A stretch of DNA of 26,762 nt from an uncultured Oscillospiraceae bacterium (GCA_900548355.1 URKR01000027.1:1-26762), one strand, 5' to 3'. Counted from the first letter of the stretch, positions 8,903 through 16,345 are shown. Notes: generated by a model not told the origin, from the sequence alone. Program-made: numbers and translations.

Positions 8903-8962
8903 CGGGACACCCCCTTTCGTAAATGAAAAATGAAGAATGAAAAATTCTGGTGGATCGCTCGC

Positions 8963-9130
8963 CTAGGGTGTATCTGATAAATCAAAAGTGCTGGAAAATT
9001 CGCTAAAAAGCGGCGAATACAAGGCGCGAAACCGCAGGAATACTTGGTGTATTCCAAGGTTGAGCAACGCAGTAGACGCTGCTTTTTAGTAGAATTAGAC
9101 AGTGCTGGGGATTTTTCAGATACACCCTAG
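8963..9130. mobile_element. MITE-like element with perfect 15-bp terminal inverted repeats
   Basis: The left end CTAGGGTGTATCTGA (8963-8977) is exactly inverted at 9116-9130. Extending inward, 20 of 21 bases match (8963-8983 against 9110-9130), and further partial complementarity continues through the segments around GTGCTGG and CTAAAAAGC. There is no coding capacity (168 bp). The outer four bases of each end are CTAG, itself a palindrome, so CTAG may be a target-site duplication of the YTAR type used by IS5-family elements, leaving GGTGTATCTGA as the true tip. It interrupts the left arm of a larger repeat. Confidence 0.75.
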
Positions 9131-9156
9131 CGACGCGCTCAAAAAATGGGCGCTTG

Positions 9157-9236
9157 TAGGGGCGGATGCTCGCATCCGCCCGTGGGGGTTCGCGCCACCG
9201 GAAGGTTTCTCGGGCCGTCGAGGACGCCGGCCCCTA
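9157..9236. repeat. Structured repeat core A
   Basis: It opens with the stem-loop GGGCGGATG-CTCG-CATCCGCCC (9160-9181, nine perfect pairs), followed by a conserved centre (GGGGGTTCGCGCCACCGGAA, then GGTTTCTCGGGCC) and a second imperfect stem that ends GGCCCCTA. The centre and both stems recur in core B and in copy E3 with different stem sequences. Confidence 0.7.
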
Positions 9237-9298
9237 CGAATAAATGTAACATTTACCGCCATCCCGGCGGGTTGGCAACCACGTTAACCCCCATTCCG

Positions 9299-9376
9299 TA
9301 GGGGGCGGCGTCCTCGACGCCCCGCAGGGGTTCACGCCGCCGCAGAGCCCCGGGCCGATAGGGAATCGCCCCTGCC
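9299..9376. repeat. Structured repeat core B
   Basis: Same plan as core A: stem GGCGTC-CTC-GACGCC, centre CAGGGGTTCACGCCGCCGCA followed by GAGCCCCGGGCC, then a stem around CGAT-AGGGA-ATCG. The stem bases differ from core A but pairing is kept. Confidence 0.65.
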
Positions 9377-9424
9377 ATTGCGATTTTTTCGAGCGTTCCA
9401 AAAGCGCGCGAACTACCGCAATTT

Positions 9425-10189
9425 TTAATTTTCGATTTTTAATTTTTCCCCGTACTCCACCCCCACCAAACACAGCCCCTTTGCGGGCAGGGTGGGGCCG
9501 GCGCGGCGGCGGTCGCGGCCCGAAAGAATTTCGGGCACCTCTTCCGGGTCAAGCTTGCCGAGGCCGGCTTCGACAATGGTGCCGGCCAGAATCCGCACCA
9601 TGTTGTACAGATACCCGTCCGCCGTGACCGTGATGGTCACAATCTCGCCGGCGCGGGTCACTTCGCACCGGGTGATCGTGCGGACGGTATCGCCGCGGGC
9701 CGCCACGCTCGACCCCGCCGCGCAGAGCGCCAGGCAGTCGTGCGTGCCGATAAAGCCGGCCGCGGCCCGCTGCATGGCCGACGTATCAAGCGGCGCGGCG
9801 ATGCGGTGGGTATAGGGGAAATCAAACGGGTCGTCAACCGCCGCGTTGCGGATGCGGTAGGTATAGGTTTTGGCGTGGGCCGCGTAGCGGGCGTGGAAAC
9901 TTTCCGGCACTTCGGCCGCCTCCCGCACCCGGATATCCGGCGGCAGGTGGGCGTTGAGGGCCAGCGGCAGCCGCCGCAGCGGCACATGCCCAGTATAGTG
10001 GAAGCTCAGCGCGAAACGCCGCGCATGGACGCCGGCGTCGGTGCGCGAGCACCCTTTGACATCCGGCCGGCAGCCGAACACGGCCTGCATCGCGTCCTGC
10101 AAAGTCTCGCAGACGGTCGGCGCGTTGGGCTGCACCTGGAAGCCCGCATACCGGGTGCCCTGATAGGAAAGCCAGAGTAATACGTTCAT
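9425..10189 (-). CDS. truA: tRNA pseudouridine synthase A
   Basis: TruA converts uridines 38-40 in the tRNA anticodon stem-loop to pseudouridine. The 254-residue product begins with the family pattern Y-Q-G-T-R-Y-A-G-F-Q-x-Q (9-20) and has the catalytic motif GCSRTDAGVHA with Asp51. Later family blocks include YTYRI (near 110), the FIGTHDC segment and YLYNMVRILAGTIVEAGLGK. Length is usual. It starts 4 bp after the ecfT stop, the common ecfA-ecfA-ecfT-truA order of Bacillota. The last residues (about GEKLKIEN) and the TAA stop are A/T-rich and lie within the end of repeat E2, so the native C-terminus was probably replaced or extended slightly when the repeat landed. Confidence 0.95.
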   Translation of the reverse strand: MNVLLWLSYQGTRYAGFQVQPNAPTVCETLQDAMQAVFGCRPDVKGCSRTDAGVHARRFALSFHYTGHVPLRRLPLALNAHLPPDIRVREAAEVPESFHARYAAHAKTYTYRIRNAAVDDPFDFPYTHRIAAPLDTSAMQRAAAGFIGTHDCLALCAAGSSVAARGDTVRTITRCEVTRAGEIVTITVTADGYLYNMVRILAGTIVEAGLGKLDPEEVPEILSGRDRRRAGPTLPAKGLCLVGVEYGEKLKIEN

Positions 10190-10193
10190 GGTG

Positions 10194-10997
10194 TTACAGC
10201 AGGGTTGTGGCCAGGATCAGCCCCAGCATCGCGATGAGCGCCGCGCCGCAGGCGATGTCAAGGCGGCCGAATTTGAGAACTTTGAGCCGGGTGCGCCCCT
10301 CGCCGCCGCGGTAGCAGCGGCACTCCATCGCCATGGCAAGCTCATCGGCACGGCGGAAGGCGCTCAAAAACAGCGGGATCAGGATCGGGATCAAGGCGCG
10401 CACACGCTCGGTGAATTTGCCGTTGTCAAGTTTGGCGCCGCGGGCTTTCTGGGCGTTCATGATCTTTTCGGTTTCCTCGATCAAAAGCGGGATGAACCGC
10501 AGCGCGATCGTCATCATCATCGCGAGCTCATGCACCGGGAAGCGCAGCTTCTGCAGCGGCCGCAGCAGCGATTCAATCGCATCGGTCAGCACAATCGGGC
10601 TGGTCGTGTAGGTCAAAAGGCTGGTGCCGGCGATCAGCGCGACCACCCGCACCGCGATCCGCACGGCATAGACAATGCCTTCGCGGTAGATGCGGAAGAT
10701 CCAGAACTGCACAAGCGGCGCGCCTTCGCCCACCTGGTAGAAGATGTTGAGCAGCGCCGTGAACAGGATGATCGGCAGGATCGGCTTGAGGCTTTTGAGG
10801 ATCAGCTTGTAGGGGATTTGGGCGACCTTGTACAGCGCCGCCAGCATCGCGAGCGACAGCGCGAGCCCCAGCGGGTTGGAGGCAACAAACAACACAATAA
10901 TGTAGGCGATCACCCCGACAAGCTTGAGCCGCGGGTCACACCGGTGCAGCACCGAATGGCCGGGGAAATGCTGGCCGATCGTAATATCACGAAGCAT
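10194..10997 (-). CDS. ecfT: ECF transporter transmembrane (T) component
   Basis: EcfT couples the two ATPases to a substrate-binding S-component in energy-coupling factor vitamin/metal uptake systems. The 267-residue protein has hydrophobic helices at about 26-45, 45-60, 70-90, 108-130 and 250-266. The two coupling-helix motifs are A185-R-G (QKARGAKL) and the A-R-G-like RCYRGG (227-232), preceded by ADELAMAMEC. ATG 10997 is used because AAGGAGG lies 8 nt upstream; it overlaps the ecfA2 stop by 11 bp, indicating translational coupling. Two closer upstream ATGs sit on or too near the Shine-Dalgarno. No S-component is adjacent, as expected for a group II (shared) module. Confidence 0.93.
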   Translation of the reverse strand: MLRDITIGQHFPGHSVLHRCDPRLKLVGVIAYIIVLFVASNPLGLALSLAMLAALYKVAQIPYKLILKSLKPILPIILFTALLNIFYQVGEGAPLVQFWIFRIYREGIVYAVRIAVRVVALIAGTSLLTYTTSPIVLTDAIESLLRPLQKLRFPVHELAMMMTIALRFIPLLIEETEKIMNAQKARGAKLDNGKFTERVRALIPILIPLFLSAFRRADELAMAMECRCYRGGEGRTRLKVLKFGRLDIACGAALIAMLGLILATTLL

Positions 10998-11907
10998 CGC
11001 CATTCCCTCCTTCCCCATGGATGACGGGCAGCGGCAGCGGTTTGTCCGGGTGGCGGGCGTTCCAGGCTTTGAGCACCGTCTTGACCGCGTAGGGCATCGT
11101 GTAGACATCGGTCTGGATGTCAAGGCCCATCTCGCGCAGTTTCAAAAAGATCTGGGTCACCTGCGGCACCGAAAGCCCGAGTTCGAGCAGTTCCGGCGCG
11201 CGGGCAAAGACCTTTTCGACGGTATCGTACATCGCGACTTTGGCCCGGTGCATGACGAGGACTTTGTCGGCGTATTTGGCGATATCCTCCATCGAATGGC
11301 TGACCAGCACGACGGTGACGCCGGTCTTTTTGTGGTAGTTGCGGATCTGGGAGAGGATCGTGTCCCGCCCTTCGGGGTCAAGGCCGGCGGCCGGCTCGTC
11401 CAGCACAAGGATGCGGGGTTCCATCGCCATGACGCCGGCGATCGCGACCCGGCGCTTCTGCCCGCCCGAAAGCTCGAACGGGCTGCGGTCGAGCAGGGCC
11501 TTGTCCAGCCCGGTGAAGGCGGCGGCCTCCTCGACCCGGCGGGCGATCTCGGCCTCGTCGAGGCCCATGTTGCGCGGGCCGTAGGCGATGTCCTTCGCGC
11601 AGGTTTCCTCAAACAGCTGGTATTCGGGGTATTGGAAGACCAGCCCAACCAAAAAGCGGAAGCTGCGCAGGTCGGCCCCTTCGGCCCACATATCCTTGCC
11701 GTCGATGAGGATGCGGCCCGAGGTTGGCCGGTTGAGGCCGTTGAAGTGGGAGATCAGGGTGGATTTTCCGCTGCCGGTTGAGCCGATGATCCCGACAAAG
11801 TCCCCTTCCTCAATCGAAAAGCTCACATCGTCGAGCGCGGCGGTCTCGTCCGGCAGGCCGGGGTTGTAGACATAGCGCAGATGTTCGCAGCGAATGATTT
11901 CTGACAT
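10987..11907 (-). CDS. ecfA2: ECF transporter ATP-binding protein A2
   Basis: This is one of two ATPases powering ECF uptake. The 306-residue product has Walker A GSTGSGKS (42-49), the Q-loop region VFQYPEYQLFE (90-100, the ECF-typical F-Q-x-P-E-x-Q-L-F), signature LSGGQ (146-150), Walker B ILVLDEP (166-172) and H-loop VSHSMED. The C-terminal extension beyond about 240 is typical of EcfA2. ATG 11907 is chosen over an upstream ATG at 12024 since AAGGGA precedes it and the upstream sequence is repeat DNA. It is separated from ecfA1 by 176 bp containing repeat E3, unusual inside an otherwise tightly packed operon. Confidence 0.94.
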   Translation of the reverse strand: MSEIIRCEHLRYVYNPGLPDETAALDDVSFSIEEGDFVGIIGSTGSGKSTLISHFNGLNRPTSGRILIDGKDMWAEGADLRSFRFLVGLVFQYPEYQLFEETCAKDIAYGPRNMGLDEAEIARRVEEAAAFTGLDKALLDRSPFELSGGQKRRVAIAGVMAMEPRILVLDEPAAGLDPEGRDTILSQIRNYHKKTGVTVVLVSHSMEDIAKYADKVLVMHRAKVAMYDTVEKVFARAPELLELGLSVPQVTQIFLKLREMGLDIQTDVYTMPYAVKTVLKAWNARHPDKPLPLPVIHGEGGNGDAS

Positions 11908-11967
11908 AGTGTTCCCTTCCCGGCGCATGCCGCCCGGGCTTTTCCGGTGAAGCTGCGCCCTGTGTAG

Positions 11968-12086
11968 AAAGTTAGAAATTGGGTAACGATGAAAAAATGC
12001 GGATTTTGCAGGGACGGATTCCATATCCGCCCGCGGGGATTCCCGCCGCCGGAAGGTTCCCGGGCCGATGCAGGCATCGGCCCCTA
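11968..12086. repeat. Intra-operon structured repeat, copy E3
   Basis: It lies between ecfA1 and ecfA2. An A-rich arm (GATGAAAAAATGCGG, 11989-12003) leads into the core: stem CGGAT-TCCAT-ATCCG (12015-12029), centre GGGGATTCCCGCCGCCGGAA then GGTTCCC, and a perfect 9-bp hairpin GGGCCGATG-CAGG-CATCGGCCC (12062-12083). The element ends GGCCCCTA, and CTA (12084-12086) is the complement of the ecfA1 TAG stop codon. Alignable with cores A and B over the whole length. Confidence 0.7.
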
Positions 12087-12932
12087 CTCCGCACGCAACA
12101 ACGCATAAATCGCCTGCGCGCAGGCTTCGGGGGTAACAATCTGTTCCGGCATCGGCAGGCCGGCGGCGGCCAGCGCGTCCCGCAGCTCGGCGGCCTGCGG
12201 CACATCCAGGTGATACCCTTTGAGCTTGCGTGTCTGGGAGAACACCTGCGCCGGCGTGCCTTCCAGCACCACCCGGCCGCGGCTCATCACCAGCACACGG
12301 TCGGCCTGGGCGGCTTCCTCCATATAATGGGTGATGGCCACAATCGTGATGCCGGCGGCGCGCAGGTCGTGGATTGTGCGCATGACCTGGGCGCGGCCGC
12401 GCGGGTCAAGCATAGCGGTCGCTTCGTCAAGGATCAGGCAGTCCGGCCGCATCGCGATGACGCCGGCGATCGCGACCCGCTGTTTCTGCCCGCCCGAAAG
12501 CTTGTGCGGGGCTTTCTCGCGGTATTCGTAGATGCCGGTCATCTTCATCGCCTCGTCCACCCGGGCGCGCATCTCGTCGGTCGGCACGCCGAGGTTTTCG
12601 AGCGCAAAGGCGACGTCCTCCTCCACGATTGTCGCCACAATCTGGTTGTCCGGGTTCTGGAAGACCATGCCGGCCTTCTGGCGGATGTCGTAGAGTTTTT
12701 CCTCGGTGCGGGTATCCATCCCCTCAACAAGGACAGTCCCCTTTTCGGGCAGAAGGATCGCGTTGAAGTGCTTGGCCAGCGTGCTTTTGCCGCAGCCGTT
12801 GGCGCCGAGCACCGCGACAAACTCGCCGCGGCGAACCTCCATGGATACCCCGTCCAGCGCCCAGGCCGGCGCTTCGGGGTCATAGCGGAAGTGCAGGTCC
12901 TGCGCTTCAATCATTGGTTTTTCGGATGGCAT
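12084..12932 (-). CDS. ecfA1: ECF transporter ATP-binding protein A1
   Basis: Partner ATPase of ecfA2. The 282-residue product has Walker A GANGCGKS (43-50), Q-loop FQNPDNQIV (91-99, the EcfA1-typical F-Q-N-P-D-N-Q), signature LSGGQ (145-149), Walker B CLILDEA (165-171) and H-loop ITHYMEE. ATG 12932 has GGAGGGG 5 nt upstream; a second in-frame ATG six codons in is less well placed. The stop codon TAG lies in the tip of repeat E3, so the final residues (LLRAE) abut foreign sequence and the native end may have been trimmed. It follows the methyltransferase gene by 35 bp. Confidence 0.94.
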   Translation of the reverse strand: MPSEKPMIEAQDLHFRYDPEAPAWALDGVSMEVRRGEFVAVLGANGCGKSTLAKHFNAILLPEKGTVLVEGMDTRTEEKLYDIRQKAGMVFQNPDNQIVATIVEEDVAFALENLGVPTDEMRARVDEAMKMTGIYEYREKAPHKLSGGQKQRVAIAGVIAMRPDCLILDEATAMLDPRGRAQVMRTIHDLRAAGITIVAITHYMEEAAQADRVLVMSRGRVVLEGTPAQVFSQTRKLKGYHLDVPQAAELRDALAAAGLPMPEQIVTPEACAQAIYALLRAE

Positions 12933-12967
12933 GGGTTCCCCTCCGTTTCAGGTGCAGCCAAACAGGC

Positions 12968-13834
12968 TCAGGCGTTTGTCCAGACAGCCGTTGCGCCGCA
13001 GGGCACAACGCCGCCGGTTGCGGTGACCGGCAGACCGATCTCATCGCAGCCCGTCACACCGCCGCGCACCGGGCAGATGGTGGTTTTCAGAATGTATTCC
13101 ATCACCGCCGGGCTCAGCCCTTCGGTGTAGGAGTTGATGGCAAAGAAAAGCGGGGTTTCGGTCAGCACCCGGGCTGTCTGGGTGATCAGGTCATAGACGT
13201 TGTCCTCAAGCTTCCAGACCTCGCCGCCGGGGCCGCGGCCGTAGCTGGGCGGGTCCATGATGACGCCGTCATACCGGCTGCCGCGGCGGATTTCCCGCGC
13301 GACAAATTTGAGGCAGTCGTCAACAATCCAGCGGCAGGGGCGGTCGGCAAGGCCCGACGCCGCAGCGTTTTCCCGCGCCCAGGCCACCATCCCCTTGGAG
13401 GCATCGACATGGGTGACCGAAGCCCCGGCCGAAAGGCAGGCCAGCGTTGCGCCGCCGGTATAGCCGAAGAGGTTCAGCACCTTGACCGGGCGGCCGGCGG
13501 CTTTGATTTTTTCGCGGTACCAGGCCCAGTTGACGGCCTGTTCCGGAAATACGCCGGTGTGCTTGAAGCCGGTCGGGCTGACAATCAGGGTCAGGTCCTG
13601 CCAGGCGATCTGCCAGCGGGCGGGCAGCTTGCGGCGCTGTTCCCACTGGCCGCCGCCGCGGGCCGAGCGGTGGTAGATTGCATCGGCCCGGTTCCACAGC
13701 GGGCTGACCGGTTCGTTTTTCCAGATAATCTGCGGGTCGGGGCGGATCAGCAGCGTGTCGCCCCAGCGCTCCAACCGGTTGTGGTTGGTCGCATCAATCA
13801 GTTCATACTCCTGCCAGGTATCAGCCGGCCGCAT
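12968..13834 (-). CDS. Class I SAM-dependent methyltransferase, RlmI/RlmL-like
   Basis: The 288-residue protein has SAM-binding motif I NLFGYTGG (121-128), the acidic residue of motif II in HVDASKG (D144), and the catalytic DPPSYGRG (194-201). Together with the N-terminal segment (GVFPEQ, residues 95-100) this matches the SAM methyltransferase family containing 23S rRNA m5C1962 and m2G2445 enzymes. It lacks the N-terminal PUA domain of E. coli RlmI (about 396 residues), so an rRNA role is likely but target and base are open. ATG 13834 has AAGGAG 8 nt upstream. It starts 50 bp after ruvB and 35 bp before ecfA1 in the same direction, probably read from the ruvC promoter. Confidence 0.82.
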   Translation of the reverse strand: MRPADTWQEYELIDATNHNRLERWGDTLLIRPDPQIIWKNEPVSPLWNRADAIYHRSARGGGQWEQRRKLPARWQIAWQDLTLIVSPTGFKHTGVFPEQAVNWAWYREKIKAAGRPVKVLNLFGYTGGATLACLSAGASVTHVDASKGMVAWARENAAASGLADRPCRWIVDDCLKFVAREIRRGSRYDGVIMDPPSYGRGPGGEVWKLEDNVYDLITQTARVLTETPLFFAINSYTEGLSPAVMEYILKTTICPVRGGVTGCDEIGLPVTATGGVVPCGATAVWTNA

Positions 13835-13884
13835 AGTAACGCTCCTTTTGTTTTGTGGGTTCGTTATGATCCGAATTTCCCCCG

Positions 13885-14958
13885 TCAGTACATCCTCTGC
13901 TGCCCGGCCGCATCCTCCTCGTCCTCGTCGCGCAGGCGGCGGGGGACGGGCAGGCTCAGGTGCTCATAGGCCAGGCGGGTCACACAGCGCCCGCGCGGGG
14001 TGCGGGTCAGAAGGCCGAGCTGCATCAGATACGGCTCGCAGACATCCTCGAGCGTCACGCTCTCCTCGCCGAGGGCCGCGGCCAGCGTATCCAGCCCGAC
14101 CGGGCCGCCGCCGTACAGTTCGATGATGGCGCGCAGCACGCTGCGGTCAAGCTCGTCAAGCCCCTGCTCGTCGATGTCCATCTGGCGGCGGGCCGCGACG
14201 GCGGTGTCCTTGTCGATGACGCCGTCGCCCTGCACCGTTGCAAAGTCCCGCACACGCTTGAGCAGCCGGTTGGCCACGCGCGGCGTGCCGCGGCTGCACT
14301 TGGCAAGTTCCAGCGCGCCCTCCTGCTCGATCGGGATGCCGAGCAGCCCGGCGCTGCGGGTGATGATCCGGGCGAGTTCCGCGGGGCTGTAGGTTTCGAG
14401 CTTGAGCAGGATGCCGAACCGGTCGCGCAGCGGGCCGGTCAGCTGGCCGGCGCGGGTCGTCGCGCCAATCAGGGTGAACCGCGGCAGGTTGATGCGGATG
14501 CTCTGGGCCGAAGGGCCTTTGCCGATCATGATGTCGAGGGCGTAATCTTCGAGCGCCGGGTAGAGGACTTCCTCCACCTGGCGGGACAGGCGGTGGATTT
14601 CATCAATAAAGAGGATATCGCCCTCCTGCAGGCTCGTCAGCAGCGCGGCAAGGTCGCCGGGCTTTTCAATCGCCGGGCCGGAGGTGATGCGGATCTGCAC
14701 CCCCATCTCCTGTGCGACAATGCCGGCCAGCGTTGTTTTGCCAAGGCCGGGCGGGCCGTACAGCAGGATATGGTCCATCGGCTCGCCGCGCTGCTGCGCC
14801 GCGCGCAGGTAGATGCGCAGGTTGCTTTTGACCTTGTCCTGGCCGACATAATCCTCCAGCGTTTTGGGGCGCAGGCTGATTTCCTCGGCGTCGGCCGCCG
14901 TCGGCCCGGGGCTGACCAAGCGGGTCGGGTCCACTGTATATTCCTGGTTTTGCGCCAT
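13885..14958 (-). CDS. ruvB: Holliday junction branch migration helicase RuvB
   Basis: RuvB is the hexameric AAA+ motor that drives branch migration with RuvA during recombinational repair. The 357-residue product has Walker A GPPGLGKT (68-75), Walker B ILFIDEIH (115-122), sensor 1 GATTR (165-169) and the arginine finger/sensor 2 region [16 protein letters not shown]. The C-terminal winged helix carries [11 protein letters not shown] and TPRGR. ATG 14958 has GGAGAG 7 nt upstream. An acidic C-terminal tail (DEDEEDAAG) is unremarkable. It follows ruvA by 24 bp. Confidence 0.97.
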   Translation of the reverse strand: MAQNQEYTVDPTRLVSPGPTAADAEEISLRPKTLEDYVGQDKVKSNLRIYLRAAQQRGEPMDHILLYGPPGLGKTTLAGIVAQEMGVQIRITSGPAIEKPGDLAALLTSLQEGDILFIDEIHRLSRQVEEVLYPALEDYALDIMIGKGPSAQSIRINLPRFTLIGATTRAGQLTGPLRDRFGILLKLETYSPAELARIITRSAGLLGIPIEQEGALELAKCSRGTPRVANRLLKRVRDFATVQGDGVIDKDTAVAARRQMDIDEQGLDELDRSVLRAIIELYGGGPVGLDTLAAALGEESVTLEDVCEPYLMQLGLLTRTPRGRCVTRLAYEHLSLPVPRRLRDEDEEDAAGQQRMY

Positions 14959-14982
14959 AGCGAGGCTCTCCTTCTATTGCTC

Positions 14983-15582
14983 TCACGCGCGGGAAAGGCT
15001 CCGCAGCGCGATCTTGATGATGTCCTGCACGCTGAGGGTATCGTCCACCCGGGCGACGGCGGACGCCGCGTCGGACGGGCTGTAACCCAGGCTGATGAGC
15101 GCCGCCACGGCCTGGGCCGGCGCGCTGGAAGGCGGCGGCGCGGCCTCCGCGCCCGAGAAACCGGCCCCGACGGCCAGCCCTTTGCCGACCTTGTCCTTGA
15201 GTTCGAGCGTGATGCGCTGGGCGAGCTTCGGCCCGACGCCGGAAGCCTTGGTAAAGGCCTTGTGGTCGCCGGAGGAGACGGCCAGCGCGACCTTTTCCGG
15301 CGACAGGATCGACAGGATCGAGAGCCCTGCCTTGGGCCCCACGCCGGAGACGGCGGTCAGCATCTTGAAACAGCTGCGCTGCTCCTCATTCAAAAAGCCG
15401 TAGAGGGCGATATCGTTTTCACTCACCGACAAAACGGTGTACAGCGTCGCCTCCCGCCCGGGGGCGGGCAGGGCTTCGGCCGTGGAAACGGGCACCTGCA
15501 CCGCATACCCCACCCCGCCGCAGCTGATGACGGCGGTATCCAGGGTTTTGCGCAGCAGCAGGCCTGTCAGGCAATCAATCAT
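14983..15582 (-). CDS. ruvA: Holliday junction DNA helicase subunit RuvA
   Basis: RuvA binds four-way junctions and loads RuvB. The 199-residue protein has an N-terminal OB fold (MIDCLTGLLL to about 62, with GGVGYAVQVP), two helix-hairpin-helix motifs (each with SGVGPK, at 79-84 and 114-119), a flexible Ala/Pro linker (about 138-155) and the C-terminal RuvB-binding domain (AVAALISLGYSPSDAASAVARV). ATG 15582 has AAGGAAG 7 nt upstream. It lies 12 bp after the ruvC stop. Confidence 0.97.
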   Translation of the reverse strand: MIDCLTGLLLRKTLDTAVISCGGVGYAVQVPVSTAEALPAPGREATLYTVLSVSENDIALYGFLNEEQRSCFKMLTAVSGVGPKAGLSILSILSPEKVALAVSSGDHKAFTKASGVGPKLAQRITLELKDKVGKGLAVGAGFSGAEAAPPPSSAPAQAVAALISLGYSPSDAASAVARVDDTLSVQDIIKIALRSLSRA

Positions 15583-15594
15583 ACAAGCACTTCC

Positions 15595-16122
15595 TTACTG
15601 GGGTTGGGCCAAACGCGGGCCGGGGCGTTCCTGCCCCGCCCGGGCCAGGGTGTTGCGGGCGCAGTGGCAGTGGGTCACGGCCATGGCCAGCGCGTCGGCG
15701 GTGTCATCGGGTTTCGGGATCCCGGGCAGTTTCAGCAGCATCCGGGTCATCTCCTGAATCTGCTTTTTGACCGCCTTGCCGTAACCGGTCACCGCCTGCT
15801 TGACCTGCATCGGGGTGTATTCAAACACCGGCACGCCAGCCTGCGCCGCCGCCAGCAGAATCACGCCGCGGGCTTCGGCCACCCCGATGACGGTGGTCTG
15901 GTTGTGCTGGTAATAGAGCTTTTCCAGCGAGATTGCCTCCGGGGCGTAGCGGCGCAAAATATCGGTGATTCCATCATAAATTTCGGCCAGCCGCCGCTCA
16001 AACGGCGTGTCCTTATCGGTCATCACGGCGCCGTAGCCGACCGGCGCGAACCGGTTGCCGATGTATTCGACAACCCCCCAGCCCACAATCGCATAGCCGG
16101 GGTCAATGCCCATCACCCGCAT
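15595..16122 (-). CDS. ruvC: Crossover junction endodeoxyribonuclease RuvC
   Basis: RuvC resolves Holliday junctions. The 175-residue product keeps the acidic catalytic set D7 (GIDPG), E67 (SLEKLYY), D140 and D143 (KPDDTADALA). Length fits the family (about 170). ATG 16122 is chosen because GGGAGG lies 9 nt upstream and the GIDPG motif then starts at residue 5, as usual; longer in-frame starts would run into the promoter. It is the first gene after the promoter at 16153-16181 and heads the ruvC-ruvA-ruvB order. Confidence 0.96.
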   Translation of the reverse strand: MRVMGIDPGYAIVGWGVVEYIGNRFAPVGYGAVMTDKDTPFERRLAEIYDGITDILRRYAPEAISLEKLYYQHNQTTVIGVAEARGVILLAAAQAGVPVFEYTPMQVKQAVTGYGKAVKKQIQEMTRMLLKLPGIPKPDDTADALAMAVTHCHCARNTLARAGQERPGPRLAQPQ

Positions 16123-16152
16123 TTTGCTGCACCTCCCCATCGTAACTGGATT

Positions 16153-16181
16153 AGTATACCACAAAACGCACCCCGGGGCAA
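16153..16181 (-). promoter_or_regulatory. Promoter of the ruvCAB-ecf-truA gene run
   Basis: On the minus strand TTGCCC (16176-16181) and TATACT (16153-16158) are spaced 17 bp, 31 bp upstream of the ruvC ATG. This leaves a very short leader carrying the GGGAGG site. All downstream gaps to truA are small except the repeat-filled one after ecfA1, so this may drive eight genes. Confidence 0.75.
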
Positions 16182-16259
16182 GATTTTTTGCCCTGCCCCG
16201 CCGCGCAGCCTGCTCGATTCTGCGTCGTTTTTCAGTACAGAAGCCGCGCCGGGGCGGCC

Positions 16260-16291
16260 TTTTTGAAAAAATTCCCGGATTTTTTCAAAAA
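16260..16291. repeat. A/T-rich 13-bp perfect inverted repeat between divergent promoters
   Basis: TTTTTGAAAAAAT (16260-16272) and ATTTTTTCAAAAA (16279-16291) are perfect inverses around TCCCGG. It sits just before the tRNA promoter -35 and upstream of the ruvC promoter. It could be a curved-DNA upstream element, a regulator site, or a remnant terminator. Confidence 0.6.
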
Positions 16292-16296
16292 AAGGC

Positions 16297-16325
16297 TTGC
16301 ATTTTCCCTTTGAATCTGGTATAGT
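16297..16325 (+). promoter_or_regulatory. Promoter of tRNA-Val
   Basis: TTGCAT (16297-16302) and TATAGT (16320-16325) are separated by 17 bp, 20 bp before the mature tRNA 5' end. Confidence 0.8.
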
Positions 16326-16345
16326 AAACAAGTCGCAAGCGACGA

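Larger units (their letters stand above)
8921..9448. repeat. Composite palindromic repeat island, copy E2
   Basis: This fills the 522-bp gap between the DUF5711 gene and truA. The outer ends are inverted: an A-rich end plus CTGGTGGATCGCTCGC at 8921-8962, and the inverse GCGCGCGAACTACCGC plus T-rich sequence at 9401-9448. Two structured cores face each other inside (9157-9236 and 9299-9376), with a 60-bp linker. The left arm is interrupted by a 168-bp TIR element (8963-9130). The right end enters truA and encodes its last residues and stop codon. Confidence 0.7.

Noticed and set aside
13960..16266. 768-residue plus-strand frame across ruvB, ruvA and ruvC
   Set aside because: It is the antisense shadow of three clear genes and runs through their promoter.
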